NCBI GenBank assembly: GCA_964057225.1
Contig: OZ059898.1
Coordinates: forward strand, 14,781,267-14,845,266
DNA length: 64,000 nt
Origin: Auanema rhodensis
Lineage: Eukaryota > Nematoda > Chromadorea > Rhabditida > Rhabditidae
Reading direction: 5' to 3'
Part shown: piece by piece, positions 20,187-31,928 of the stretch
Layout of the letters: each line of letters opens with the position of its first letter
Numbering within the stretch: position 1 is the first letter of the stretch
Notes under the pieces: model-generated
Database searches by the model: none
Seen by the model: the letters and a program-made list of their open reading frames with translations, nothing else
What the model was told of the DNA's origin: nothing
Position numbers and translations under genes: made by a program

Positions 20187-20789
20187 TTAGTCTTCTTCAT
20201 AATACTGGTGTATCTCTGGTAATGGTGATGATCCTAGGTCGTGGAGAAGATCCATAGTCTTGTTGCATAAATCCGTTTTTCTTTCCATTTCTTCCTTGGT
20301 GGTTGCTGGTGATGCCAGAAATATTTGTAGAGCATTTATAATGCTTTTTCTTGCCTCTGTGGATGGCAGTTCGCTGCAATGTTGCAGGCTCCATTCTTGA
20401 TAGGCCGAATGGGTCTCGGCAATAATCCAGTTTGGTGTCTGCTGTTCTGGTGAATCGCAACTAGGTGAATAACCTAGTTGGTCCCTTAGTTCAGCAATGG
20501 CATCTCGGATGACACCTGCTGTGTTGGTCCATGGTCCTATGCAGTGGTCAACCTCCGACAGTCGATCCTTGTCGTATTGGTAACATAGGATTTTGAGCGT
20601 TTCAGTACTGGTGTTCGCTCTTGTTAGTCCTTGAACTAACTCTTTCAGGATCTTCTCTTTCCTGGGGCGGTTGGCGATGGTATTGGCGCCTAGCTGCTTC
20701 AATTCTCTTAGTAATAGTTGAATTGAAAGCCATCTCTTTTTGGCCATCATGAGGGGAATTTCGACGGCTTCAGGAAGTTGGGTGGACAT
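20187..20789 (-). CDS. Unrecognised 200-aa protein of type 2 LTR element
   Basis: I do not recognise this protein. It appears mostly alpha-helical, with leucine-rich amphipathic stretches in the N-terminal 70 residues (such as WLSIQLLLRELKQL), a middle segment LSEVDHCIGPW, and a helical C-terminal half ending in acidic YYEED. There is no zinc knuckle, catalytic triad or clear signal peptide. It is the frame nearest the 3' LTR, where accessory or envelope genes of LTR elements often sit, but no hydrophobic membrane segment supports an envelope. Its complexity and length in AT-rich surroundings suggest real coding. A helical capsid-like protein is possible but unproven. Confidence 0.6.
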   Translation of the reverse strand: MSTQLPEAVEIPLMMAKKRWLSIQLLLRELKQLGANTIANRPRKEKILKELVQGLTRANTSTETLKILCYQYDKDRLSEVDHCIGPWTNTAGVIRDAIAELRDQLGYSPSCDSPEQQTPNWIIAETHSAYQEWSLQHCSELPSTEARKSIINALQIFLASPATTKEEMERKTDLCNKTMDLLHDLGSSPLPEIHQYYEED

Positions 20790-21158
20790 TGTTATCTTTG
20801 TTACTGTTTTCTGTCCTTTTATCCTTTTAAAACTAGGTCGGTCTGTTCCTTCCTTTTTGTCGCCTCCTTTTTGATCAGTTAGGTGAAAAAGTGATGAAGA
20901 TTGGTAATTAAAACTTTGCAGTGATTTTTGAAAGATTCCAAGTATGATGTATAATTTTATTTTGAAATTTTGGTTATTAATACAATATTTTCATGAGAGT
21001 GAAAAATACAAATGTACAATAATTTGTGTAGAATTTTATGTCTTACTTAAATGAGAAAAAAAAAATATATATAGGTTCAAGTTTAGATGGAAATTATGAA
21101 AATTATGAAAATGGTATTATACTTTTTGTGATTTTTATATAGAAATTATGGATTTTTA
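20790..21158. other. Gap between frames of type 2 element
   Basis: AT-rich, no coding signal. It separates the downstream -1 frame from the 200-aa frame, so the latter would need splicing, a second promoter or reinitiation. Confidence 0.5.
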
Positions 21159-21437
21159 CTATTGTTCTAGCTTCTTACTTGTAGTCCCAATAACTGTTGA
21201 CGGTCTTTTCTTATGGATGACTGGTACTGTTGGTGCCACGAAGTTTGGGTCCGGGATCTGACTCTTCGAAACTCTCTTCTTCGGCTCTGTTACTGGTATG
21301 GTGCTGTGATACCTTATCGGCACATGATAAGGCTTTGCTGGCGTTGTAGGAGAATTATCTTCTAATCCCAATGCCAATTTAAGTGCTGAACTCCATTTCT
21401 TAATTGTGGGTGGCTCCTTCTTCCGTTCCTCATACAA
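21159..21437 (-). CDS. Unrecognised lysine/proline-rich frame of type 2 element (downstream frame)
   Basis: The 92 codons from the first Met are part of a longer open stretch running back about 40 codons past 21437 into the overlap with the 145-aa frame. Visible pieces include a charged helical KIEENARKELYEERKK and a Pro/Thr-rich basic tail ending TSKKLEQ. It is probably the continuation of the upstream frame and not a separate gene. No domain was recognised. Confidence 0.45.
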   Translation of the reverse strand: MYEERKKEPPTIKKWSSALKLALGLEDNSPTTPAKPYHVPIRYHSTIPVTEPKKRVSKSQIPDPNFVAPTVPVIHKKRPSTVIGTTSKKLEQ

Positions 21438-21457
21438 TTCTTTTCTTGCGTTTTCTT

Positions 21458-21895
21458 CTATTTTCTCTGATAGTTTGGTGAATTTCGAGGAAGAGGAGAA
21501 GAAAGAATAGCAGTATTTGGGTATGAAAATGATATTTGAGAATAATCTTTACAAGGGGAAGTATTTGTGCTAACATAGCTAGAGCTTTTGATAACGTTAG
21601 AATTGCGTTTAGGAGTTTGTTTGTTAATAGACGTTTTAATTTTACTAAGAGTAATAGCGTGGCGAGAAGTTTTGATAGCTGTTGTGCCTATTTTTTTCGC
21701 GGGGGTACCCGGTATAGCGGGTGGTTTCTTTGCAGCAGTAGGTCGGCGCTTCGTGTCCGGCTCATAAACATTTGGAGGTCCTCTCTTTCTTTGATTCTGC
21801 TCGAGTACTGGCTCGACGTGCGTATCATTACGGGGGGCTGCGCTCTGTGGATTTGTTTTATCCTGCGGAGGATTTTTACTCTTCGAGTCCGTCAT
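21458..21895 (-). CDS. Unrecognised basic, proline-rich protein of type 2 element (upstream frame)
   Basis: A 145-aa frame, the first substantial one after the leader in element sense. It is rich in Lys, Pro, Ser and Thr (such as KKPPAIPGTPAKK), probably disordered and nucleic-acid binding by charge. It overlaps a second frame in the -1 phase that continues similar composition, so both may be one protein joined by frameshifting or broken by a mutation. Position suggests a Gag-like role; no Gag domain was identified. Confidence 0.5.
   Translation of the reverse strand: MTDSKSKNPPQDKTNPQSAAPRNDTHVEPVLEQNQRKRGPPNVYEPDTKRRPTAAKKPPAIPGTPAKKIGTTAIKTSRHAITLSKIKTSINKQTPKRNSNVIKSSSYVSTNTSPCKDYSQISFSYPNTAILSSPLPRNSPNYQRK
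21515..21521 (-). promoter_or_regulatory. Possible -1 frameshift heptamer in type 2 element
   Basis: C CCA AAT on the minus strand fits X XXY YYZ in phase with the upstream frame and lies in the overlap with the downstream -1 frame. This heptamer is not among the best-known strong sites, so support is modest. Confidence 0.35.
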
Positions 21896-22671
21896 CTTGT
21901 TGGTTTTCCTGGAAAGGAAATTATTATACCAACGATGCGAATCTTATAAAAATATATATACAACGTGAGAGGCAATATGGGGTTGTATGCGTGACGCTTG
22001 CTAGGGGGCCAGCCTGCAGCGAATCTTCTAACGGAGAATTGCTCAATCGGGTACATACACGGGCCTGTGACCGGTGCGCCCTTTCTAGGATCAAGTTCCC
22101 ATCTCTCGAATAGGCGTGAAATATACGACGGTGATCTAAGCAGTATTCCCTTTCAGTCTTTCGACAAGATTAGGTGCTCAGGCCTCGTACATTCACTTTC
22201 CCAGACTTCTCTTGCCTATGAAAAATCACAGAAATCGCTCCCTTAACGAAATTCTGCTCCCCTGATTTTTCATGGTGAGACCACTCTAACACTTTCATTC
22301 TCGACTAATTCTGTCGTAATTTTCAAATTTGCAAAAATAGGACCAAAAAGGGATCTTCAAAATCAGGAATGCGTACGTCTTATATCAAAAATAGTGGTTG
22401 CCTCCGCTCAGTTCTCGAGACAGTCTGGTATTGCTTCTCACGGGCTACTTTTAGGATCAAAATGCAAAATTGTAAATCTTAGGTTCGGGATTCAGATAAA
22501 AAATTTCAAAATTATTTGGCTGTTTTCTGGGTTATATTAGGAAGAAGAGAAAAAATAATAGTAATAAGAGAGGGAAAAAGATAAAATTTAAAAGAAGATA
22601 AAAGAAAAATAAAATAGGAATATAGTAGGAATATAGTAGGAATATAGGACTAGTATAGAATAGTTTTGTAC

Positions 22672-22729
<58 letters not shown>

Positions 22730-22929
22730 GAGTAATACATTTTAAAGGATAGAATAGAAATTAATGAATTTTAATATATATAAAACAATGAATTTTGTGA
22801 TGATTCATAAAAGAAATTAATTCATTTTTGATTCAAAAATTGTTTGAAACTTTATAACAAAAATTTATAAGAGATAGAATAGATTTTGATTAAAAAAACA
22901 GAAAAAGAAAAGATTGACAGAAAAAAAAA
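21896..22929. other. Leader of type 2 element, proximal part
   Basis: No convincing coding frame. The part near 21960-22460 is less AT-rich than the rest; 22540-22680 is purine-rich on the plus strand; the (TA)n tract follows. Confidence 0.5.
22677..22726. repeat. (TA)n microsatellite
   Basis: Twenty-five consecutive TA dinucleotides in the leader of the type 2 element. Confidence 0.97.
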
Positions 22930-23310
22930 TATCGAAATACCTTTCTTTAAATGAATAAATATAAAAGAATTTCAAATTAATTTATGATAGTTATAAACAA
23001 AGTTTTTCCTCAAAAATGAATGAAAGATCTTAGAATATGGATAAAAATCGAAATGTTTCTTTTAAATGAATGAATATAAAATTTCAAAATTAAGTTGTTT
23101 CAAAATATATTATTTTAAATAAATGTATATAAGATTTCAGTATTAATTTATGAATCAAAATCAAAATAAAGTTCTTTGAATGAATGAAATAAAGAAGAGA
23201 AAGATTTCAAATTAAATTCATATAGCATAATCGAAATACAATTCTTTAATTAGATGTATGAAAGACAACAAAATTAAATTTATGTAGCGAAATATGGTTC
23301 TTAGAGATTC
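22930..23310 (-). repeat. Degenerate ~60-bp tandem repeats in type 2 leader
   Basis: Five or so imperfect units. On the plus strand they run roughly AATCGAAAT, CTTTAAATGAAT, ATTTCAAATTAA, with starts near 22930, 23045, 23105, 23165 and 23230. They lie just after the primer site in element sense, where packaging or insulator-like repeats occur in some LTR elements. Confidence 0.6.
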
Positions 23311-23324
23311 GTCGGTTATAGACG

Positions 23325-23343
23325 AATCTCGGTGGAACCTCCA
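23325..23343 (-). other. Primer-binding site of type 2 element, tRNA-Gln
   Basis: On the minus strand TGGAGGTTCCACCGAGATT follows the 5' LTR directly. It complements the acceptor stem, discriminator, CCA and T arm of animal tRNA-Gln over 19 bases (remembered sequence). This longer match supports the same call for the type 1 element. Confidence 0.85.
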
Positions 23344-23756
23344 CGTTCCATGGTGGTTCCCCAAGGTTCCGGCTGGGTAACCACATGGAATTACTTTCTT
23401 TTCTTCCAAATATAAATGATAAAGAGCATAGAGAGAAAGGTTTATTTATGATAAAGTATACAAATTACAATAATAAAAGTTACATAATGATTCCTAGTCG
23501 CAGCCCAAAGGACTCGTAAGGAAACCTTATATAGTATTCCTTACGAGCATAAAAAGTGGTTATATCAGGTCCGCGGAACTTGGTTCCGCTTGAATTGGGC
23601 TTTCTTTAATTAAACTTAATATGAAAAAATGTTCGTTCATTGTTGCATTGAATTCCTGTTTCTCAAATGTAGCGTCAGCTATTTGTTTTTATAATGTTCC
23701 GTTTTATAAGCGATTGACGTTGTCAATCGCTCTACTTATAGGACACGTATGGAACA
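23344..23756 (-). repeat. Type 2 element LTR, right (5' LTR in element sense)
   Basis: Copy of the left LTR with differences near its left end (CATGGTGG for CATGTTGG, CCCAAGG for CCCAGGG). Confidence 0.9.
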
Positions 23757-24303
23757 AAGATGCCAACAAAATATGGAAATTGAGAAGAGAAGATGCCAAA
23801 AGATGGCTTCCCATGCCGGGAATCGAACCCGGGCCGCGTGGGTGAAAACCACGAATCCTAACCACTAGACCACATGGGACACGTTAACTGTTCTTATGAT
23901 ACTACTTCTTCTATCATTTACCTCGAGGAAGTGAGTAAGCAACAAGGGAAGTAACAATGATGAATTGGTCCCGTATTAACTTCTGACAAAGAGATTAAAA
24001 GCAGAAAACAGATTTAGAAGAGAGTTGATTTCAAAATATGGAAATTCAGAAGAGAAGATGCCAAAAGATGGCTTCCCATGCCGGGAATCGAACCCGGGCC
24101 GCGTGGGTGAAAACCACGAATCCTAACCACTAGACCACATGGGACACGTTAACTGTTCTTATGATACTACTTCTTCTATCATTTACCTCGAGGAAGTGAG
24201 TAAGCAACAAGGGAAGTAACAACGATGAATCGGCCCCGTATTAACTTCTAACAAAACGATTAAATGCAGAAAAGAGATTTAGAAGAGAGCTGAATTCAAA
24301 ATA

Positions 24304-24369
24304 TGGAAATTGAGAAGAGAAGATGCCAACAAAATATGGAAATTGAGAAGAGAAGATGCCAAAAGATGG
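24304..24369. repeat. 33-bp tandem duplication inside a monomer
   Basis: The stretch ending GAGAAGAGAAGATGCCAA occurs twice, lengthening this monomer to 298 bp. The same duplication lies before the tRNAs at 29174, 31592, 55262 and 55825, and in the monomer interrupted by the type 2 element (tRNA at 23808). It marks related monomers. Exact edges are ambiguous by a few bases. Confidence 0.85.
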
Positions 24370-27300
24370 CTTCCCATGCCGGGAATCGAACCCGGGCCGC
24401 GTGGGTGAAAACCACGAATCCTAACCACTAGACCACATGGGACACGTTAACTGTTCTTATGATACTACTTCTTCTATCATTTACCTCGAGGAAGTGAGTA
24501 AGCAAGAAGGGAAGTAACAATGATGAATTGGTCCCGTATTAACTTCTAACAAAACGATTAAATGCAGAAAAGAGATTTAGAAGAGACCTGAATTCAAAAT
24601 ATGGAAATTCAGAAGAGAAGATGCCAAAAGATGGCTTCCCATGCCGGGAATCGAACCCGGGCCGCGTGGGTGAAAACCACGAATCCTAACCACTAGACCA
24701 CATGGGACACGTTAACTGTTCTTATGATACTACTTCTTCTATCATTTACCTCGAGGAAGTGAGTAAGCAACAAGGGAAGTAACAATGATGAATTGGTCCC
24801 GTATTAACTTCTGACAAAGAGATTAAATGCAGAAAAGAGATTTAGAAGAGAGCTGAATTCAAAATATGGAAATTCAGAAGAGAAGATGCCAAAAGATGGC
24901 TTCCCATGCCGGGAATCGAACCCGGGCCGCGTGGGTGAAAACCACGAATCCTAACCACTAGACCACATGGGACACGTTAACTGTTCTTATGATACTACTT
25001 CTTCTATCATTTACCTCGAGGAAGTGAGTAAGCAAGAAGGGAAGTAACAATGATGAATTGGTCCCGTATTAACTTCTAACAAAAAGATTAAATGCAGAAA
25101 AGAGATTTAGAAGAGAGCTGAATTCAAAATATGGAAATTCAGAAGAGAAGATGCCAAAAGATGGCTTCCCATGCCGGGAATCGAACCCGGGCCGCGTGGG
25201 TGAAAACCACGAATCCTAACCACTAGACCACATGGGACACGTTAACTGTTCTTATGATACTACTTCTTCTATCATTTACCTCGAGGAAGTGAGTAAGCAA
25301 CAAGTGAAGTAACAACGATGAATCGGCCCCGTATTAACTTCTAACAAAAAGATTAAATGCAGAAAAGAGATTTAGAAGAGAGCTGAATTCAAAATATGAA
25401 AATTCAAAAGAGAAGATGCCAAAAGATGGCTTCCCATGCCGGGAATCGAACCCGGGCCGCGTGGGTGAAAACCACGAATCCTAACCACTAGACCACATGG
25501 GACACGTTAACTGTTCTTATGATACTACTTCTTCTATCATTTACCTCGAGGAAGTGAGTAAGCAACAAGGGAAGTAACAACGATGAATCGGCCCCGTATT
25601 AACTTCTAACAAAACGATTAAATGCAGAAAAGAGATTTAGAAGAGAGCTGAATTCAAAATATGGAAATTCAGAAGAGAAGATGCCAAAAGATGGCTTCCC
25701 ATGCCGGGAATCGAACCCGGGCCGCGTGGGTGAAAACCACGAATCCTAACCACTAGACCACATGGGACACGTTAACTGTTCTTATGATACTACTTCTTCT
25801 ATCATTTACCTCGAGGAAGTGAGTAAGCAACAAGGGAAGTAACAACGATGAATCGGCCCCGTATTAACTTCTAACAAAACGATTAAATGCAGAAAAGAGA
25901 TTTAGAAGAGAGCTGAATTCAAAATATGGAAATTCAGAAGAGAAGATGCCAAAAGATGGCTTCCCATGCCGGGAATCGAACCCGGGCCGCGTGGGTGAAA
26001 ACCACGAATCCTAACCACTAGACCACATGGGACACGTTAACTGTTCTTATGATACTACTTCTTCTATCATTTACCTCGAGGAAGTGAGTAAGCAACAAGG
26101 GAAGTAACAACGATGAATCGGCCCCGTATTAACTTCTAACAAAACGATTAAAAGCAGAAAAGAGATTTAGAAGAGAGCTGATTTCAAAATATGGAAATTC
26201 AGAAGAGAAGATGCCAAAAGATGGCTTCCCATGCCGGGAATCGAACCCGGGCCGCGTGGGTGAAAACCACGAATCCTAACCACTAGACCACATGGGACAC
26301 GTTAACTGTTCTTATGATACTACTTCTTCTATCATTTACCTCGAGGAAGTGAGTAAGCAACAAGGGAAGTAACAACGATGAATCGGCCCCGTATTAACTT
26401 CTAACAAAACGATTAAATGCAGAAAAGAGATTTAGAAGAGAGCTGAATTCAAAATATGGAAATTCAGAAGAGAAGATGCCAAAAGATGGCTTCCCATGCC
26501 GGGAATCGAACCCGGGCCGCGTGGGTGAAAACCACGAATCCTAACCACTAGACCACATGGGACACGTTAACTGTTCTTATGATACTACTTCTTCTATCAT
26601 TTACCTCGAGGAAGTGAGTAAGCAACAAGGGAAGTAACAATGATGAATTGGTCCCGTATTAACTTCTAACAAAAAGATTAAATGCAGAAAAGAGATTTAG
26701 AAGAGAGCTGAATTCAAAATATGGAAATTCAGAAGAGAAGATGCCAAAAGATGGCTTCCCATGCCGGGAATCGAACCCGGGCCGCGTGGGTGAAAACCAC
26801 GAATCCTAACCACTAGACCACATGGGACACGTTAACTGTTCTTATGATACTACTTCTTCTATCATTTACCTCGAGGAAGTGAGTAAGCAACAAGGGAAGT
26901 AACAACGATGAATCGGCCCCGTATTAACTTCTAACAAAACGATTAAATGCAGAAAAGAGATTTAGAAGAGAGCTGAATTCAAAATATGGAAATTCAGAAG
27001 AGAAGATGCCAAAAGATGGCTTCCCATGCCGGGAATCGAACCCGGGCCGCGTGGGTGAAAACCACGAATCCTAACCACTAGACCACATGGGACACGTTAA
27101 CTGTTCTTATGATACTACTTCTTCTATCATTTACCTCGAGGAAGTGAGTAAGCAACAAGTGAAGTAACAACGATGAATCGGCCCCGTATTAACTTCTAAC
27201 AAAAAGATTAAATGCAGAAAAGAGATTTAGAAGAGAGCTGAATTCAAAATATGAAAATTCAAAAGAGAAGATGCCAAAAGATGGCTTCCCATGCCGGGAA

Positions 27301-30300
27301 TCGAACCCGGGCCGCGTGGGTGAAAACCACGAATCCTAACCACTAGACCACATGGGACACGTTAACTGTTCTTATGATACTACTTCTTCTATCATTTACC
27401 TCGAGGAAGTGAGTAAGCAACAAGGGAAGTAACAACGATGAATCGGCCCCGTATTAACTTCTAACAAAACGATTAAATGCAGAAAAGAGATTTAGAAGAG
27501 AGCTGAATTCAAAATATGGAAATTCAGAAGAGAAGATGCCAAAAGATGGCTTCCCATGCCGGGAATCGAACCCGGGCCGCGTGGGTGAAAACCACGAATC
27601 CTAACCACTAGACCACATGGGACACGTTAACTGTTCTTATGATACTACTTCTTCTATCATTTACCTCGAGGAAGTGAGTAAGCAACAAGGGAAGTAACAA
27701 CGATGAATCGGCCCCGTATTAACTTCTAACAAAACGATTAAATGCAGAAAAGAGATTTAGAAGAGAGCTGAATTCAAAATATGGAAATTCAGAAGAGAAG
27801 ATGCCAAAAGATGGCTTCCCATGCCGGGAATCGAACCCGGGCCGCGTGGGTGAAAACCACGAATCCTAACCACTAGACCACATGGGACACGTTAACTGTT
27901 CTTATGATACTACTTCTTCTATCATTTACCTCGAGGAAGTGAGTAAGCAAGAAGGGAAGTAACAATGATGAATTGGTCCCGTATTAACTTCTAACAAAAA
28001 GATTAAATGCAGAAAAGAGATTTAGAAGAGAGCTGATTTCAAAATATGGAAATTCAGAAGAGAAGATGCCAAAAGATGGCTTCCCATGCCGGGAATCGAA
28101 CCCGGGCCGCGTGGGTGAAAACCACGAATCCTAACCACTAGACCACATGGGACACGTTAACTGTTCTTATGATACTACTTCTTCTATCATTTACCTCGAG
28201 GAAGTGAGTAAGCAACAAGGGAAGTAACAACGATGAATCGGCCCCGTATTAACTTCTAACAAAACGATTAAATGCAGAAAAGAGATTTAGAAGAGAGCTG
28301 AATTCAAAATATGGAAATTCAGAAGAGAAGATGCCAAAAGATGGCTTCCCATGCCGGGAATCGAACCCGGGCCGCGTGGGTGAAAACCACGAATCCTAAC
28401 CACTAGACCACATGGGACACGTTAACTGTTCTTATGATACTACTTCTTCTATCATTTACCTCGAGGAAGTGAGTAAGCAACAAGGGAAGTAACAACGATG
28501 AATCGGCCCCGTATTAACTTCTAACAAAACGATTAAAAGCAGAAAAGAGATTTAGAAGAGAGCTGAATTCAAAATATGAAAATTCAGAAGAGAAGATGCC
28601 AAAAGATGGCTTCCCATGCCGGGAATCGAACCCGGGCCGCGTGGGTGAAAACCACGAATCCTAACCACTAGACCACATGGGACACGTTAACTGTTCTTAT
28701 GATACTACTTCTTCTATCATTTACCTCGAGGAAGTGAGTAAGCAACAAGGGAAGTAACAACGATGAATCGGCCCCGTATTAACTTCTAACAAAACGATTA
28801 AAAGCAGAAAACAGATTTAGAAGAGAGTTGATTTCAAAATATGGAAATTCAGAAGAGAAGATGCCAAAAGATGGCTTCCCATGCCGGGAATCGAACCCGG
28901 GCCGCGTGGGTGAAAACCACGAATCCTAACCACTAGACCACATGGGACACGTTAACTGTTCTTATGATACTACTTCTTCTATCATTTACCTCGAGGAAGT
29001 GAGTAAGCAACAAGGGAAGTAACAACGATGAATCGGCCCCGTATTAACTTCTAACAAAACGATTAAATGCAGAAAAGAGATTTAGAAGAGAGCTGAATTC
29101 AAAATATGGAAATTGAGAAGAGAAGATGCCAACAAAATATGGAAATTGAGAAGAGAAGATGCCAAAAGATGGCTTCCCATGCCGGGAATCGAACCCGGGC
29201 CGCGTGGGTGAAAACCACGAATCCTAACCACTAGACCACATGGGACACGTTAACTGTTCTTATGATACTACTTCTTCTATCATTTACCTCGAGGAAGTGA
29301 GTAAGCAAGAAGGGAAGTAACAATGATGAATTGGTCCCGTATTAACTTCTAACAAAACGATTAAATGCAGAAAAGAGATTTAGAAGAGACCTGAATTCAA
29401 AATATGGAAATTCAGAAGAGAAGATGCCAAAAGATGGCTTCCCATGCCGGGAATCGAACCCGGGCCGCGTGGGTGAAAACCACGAATCCTAACCACTAGA
29501 CCACATGGGACACGTTAACTGTTCTTATGATACTACTTCTTCTATCATTTACCTCGAGGAAGTGAGTAAGCAACAAGGGAAGTAACAATGATGAATTGGT
29601 CCCGTATTAACTTCTGACAAAGAGATTAAATGCAGAAAAGAGATTTAGAAGAGAGCTGAATTCAAAATATGGAAATTCAGAAGAGAAGATGCCAAAAGAT
29701 GGCTTCCCATGCCGGGAATCGAACCCGGGCCGCGTGGGTGAAAACCACGAATCCTAACCACTAGACCACATGGGACACGTTAACTGTTCTTATGATACTA
29801 CTTCTTCTATCATTTACCTCGAGGAAGTGAGTAAGCAAGAAGGGAAGTAACAATGATGAATTGGTCCCGTATTAACTTCTAACAAAAAGATTAAATGCAG
29901 AAAAGAGATTTAGAAGAGAGCTGAATTCAAAATATGGAAATTCAGAAGAGAAGATGCCAAAAGATGGCTTCCCATGCCGGGAATCGAACCCGGGCCGCGT
30001 GGGTGAAAACCACGAATCCTAACCACTAGACCACATGGGACACGTTAACTGTTCTTATGATACTACTTCTTCTATCATTTACCTCGAGGAAGTGAGTAAG
30101 CAACAAGGGAAGTAACAACGATGAATCGGCCCCGTATTAACTTCTAACAAAACGGTTAAAAGCAGAAAAGAGATTTAGAAGAGAGCTGATTTCAAAATAT
30201 GAAAATTCAAAAGAGAAGATGCCAAAAGATGGCTTCCCATGCCGGGAATCGAACCCGGGCCGCGTGGGTGAAAACCACGAATCCTAACCACTAGACCACA

Positions 30301-30763
30301 TGGGACACGTTAACTGTTCTTATGATACTACTTCTTCTATCATTTACCTCGAGGAAGTGAGTAAGCAACAAGGGAAGTAACAACGATGAATCGGCCCCGT
30401 ATTAACTTCTAACAAAAAGATTAAATGCAGAAAAGAGATTTAGAAGAGAGCTGAATTCAAAATATGGAAATTCAGAAGAGAAGATGCCAAAAGATGGCTT
30501 CCCATGCCGGGAATCGAACCCGGGCCGCGTGGGTGAAAACCACGAATCCTAACCACTAGACCACATGGGACACGTTAACTGTTCTTATGATACTACTTCT
30601 TCTATCATTTACCTCGAGGAAGTGAGTAAGCAACAAGGGAAGTAACAACGATGAATCGGCCCCGTATTAACTTCTAACAAAAAGATTAAATGCAGAAAAG
30701 AGATTTAGAAGAGAGCTGAATTCAAAATATGGAAATTCAGAAGAGAAGATGCCAAAAGATGGC

Positions 30764-30835
30764 TTCCCATGCCTGGAATCGAACCCGGGCCGCGTGGGTG
30801 AAAACCACGAATCCTAACCACTAGACCACATGGGA
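30764..30835 (-). tRNA. tRNA-Glu(UUC), T-stem variant
   Basis: Carries C63A, as in the copy at 1527. Its partner at 32917 sits at the same place in the next higher-order block 2,153 bp away. Confidence 0.85.
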
Positions 30836-31856
30836 CACGTTTACTGTTCTTATGATACTACTTCTTCTATCATTTATCTCGAGGAAGTGAGTAAGCAACA
30901 AGGGAAGTAACAACGATGAATCGGCCCCGTATTATCTTCTAACAAAACGATTAAATGCAGAAAAGAGATTTAGAAGAGAGCTGAATTCAAAATATGGAAA
31001 TTCAGAAGAGAAGATGCCAAAAGATGGCTTCCCATGCCGGGAATCGAACCCGGGCCGCGTGGGTGAAAACCACGAATCCTAACCACTAGACCACATGGGA
31101 CACGTTTACTGTTCTTATGATACTACTTCTTCTATCATTTATCTCGAGGAAGTGAGTAAGCAACAAGGGAAGTAACAACGATGAATCGGCCCCGTATTAT
31201 CTTCTAATAAAACGATTAAATGCAGAAAAGAGATTTAGAAGAGAGCTGAATTCAAAATATGGAAATTCAGAAGAGAAGATGCCAAAAGATGGCTTCCCAT
31301 GCCGGGAATCGAACCCGGGCCGCGTGGGTGAAAACCACGAATCCTAACCACTAGACCACATGGGACACGTTAACTGTTCTTATGATACTACTTCTTCTAT
31401 CATTTACCTCGAGGAAGTGAGTAAGCAAGAAGGGAAGTAACAACGATGAATCGGCCCCGTATTAACTTCTAACAAAACGATTAAATGCAGAAAAGAGATT
31501 TAGAAGAGAGCTGAATTCAAAATATGGAAATTGAGAAGAGAAGATGCCAACAAAATATGGAAATTGAGAAGAGAAGATGCCAAAAGATGGCTTCCCATGC
31601 CGGGAATCGAACCCGGGCCGCGTGGGTGAAAACCACGAATCCTAACCACTAGACCACATGGGACACGTTAACTGTTCTTATGATACTACTTCTTCTATCA
31701 TTTACCTCGAGGAAGTGAGTAAGCAAGAAGGGAAGTAACAATGATGAATTGGTCCCGTATTAACTTCTAACAAAACGATTAAATGCAGAAAAGAGATTTA
31801 GAAGAGAGCTGAATTCAAAATATGGAAATTCAGAAGAGAAGATGCCAAAAGATGGC

Positions 31857-31928
31857 TTCCCATGCCGGGAATCGAACCCGGGCCGCGTGGGTGAAAACCG
31901 CGAATCCTAACCACTAGACCACATGGGA
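31857..31928 (-). tRNA. tRNA-Glu(UUC), anticodon-stem variant
   Basis: T29C in the anticodon stem replaces a U-A pair by a C-A mismatch. Seen in this copy only. The anticodon itself is unchanged. Confidence 0.85.

Larger units (their letters stand above)
19572..23756 (-). mobile_element. Gln-primed LTR element type 2 (no pol)
   Basis: A 4,185-bp element with 413-bp LTRs and 4-bp target duplications AAGA at 19568..19571 and 23757..23760. Removing it restores an array monomer of the 298-bp class. Sense is minus: primer site at 23325..23343, then a repeat-rich leader, two overlapping frames (21895 to 21159) and a 200-aa frame (20789 to 20187). No reverse transcriptase, RNase H or integrase motif was seen. 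LTRs read TGTTCC...GGAACG on the minus strand and differ from each other at about two bases. Shared LTR motifs tie it to type 1. Confidence 0.85.
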
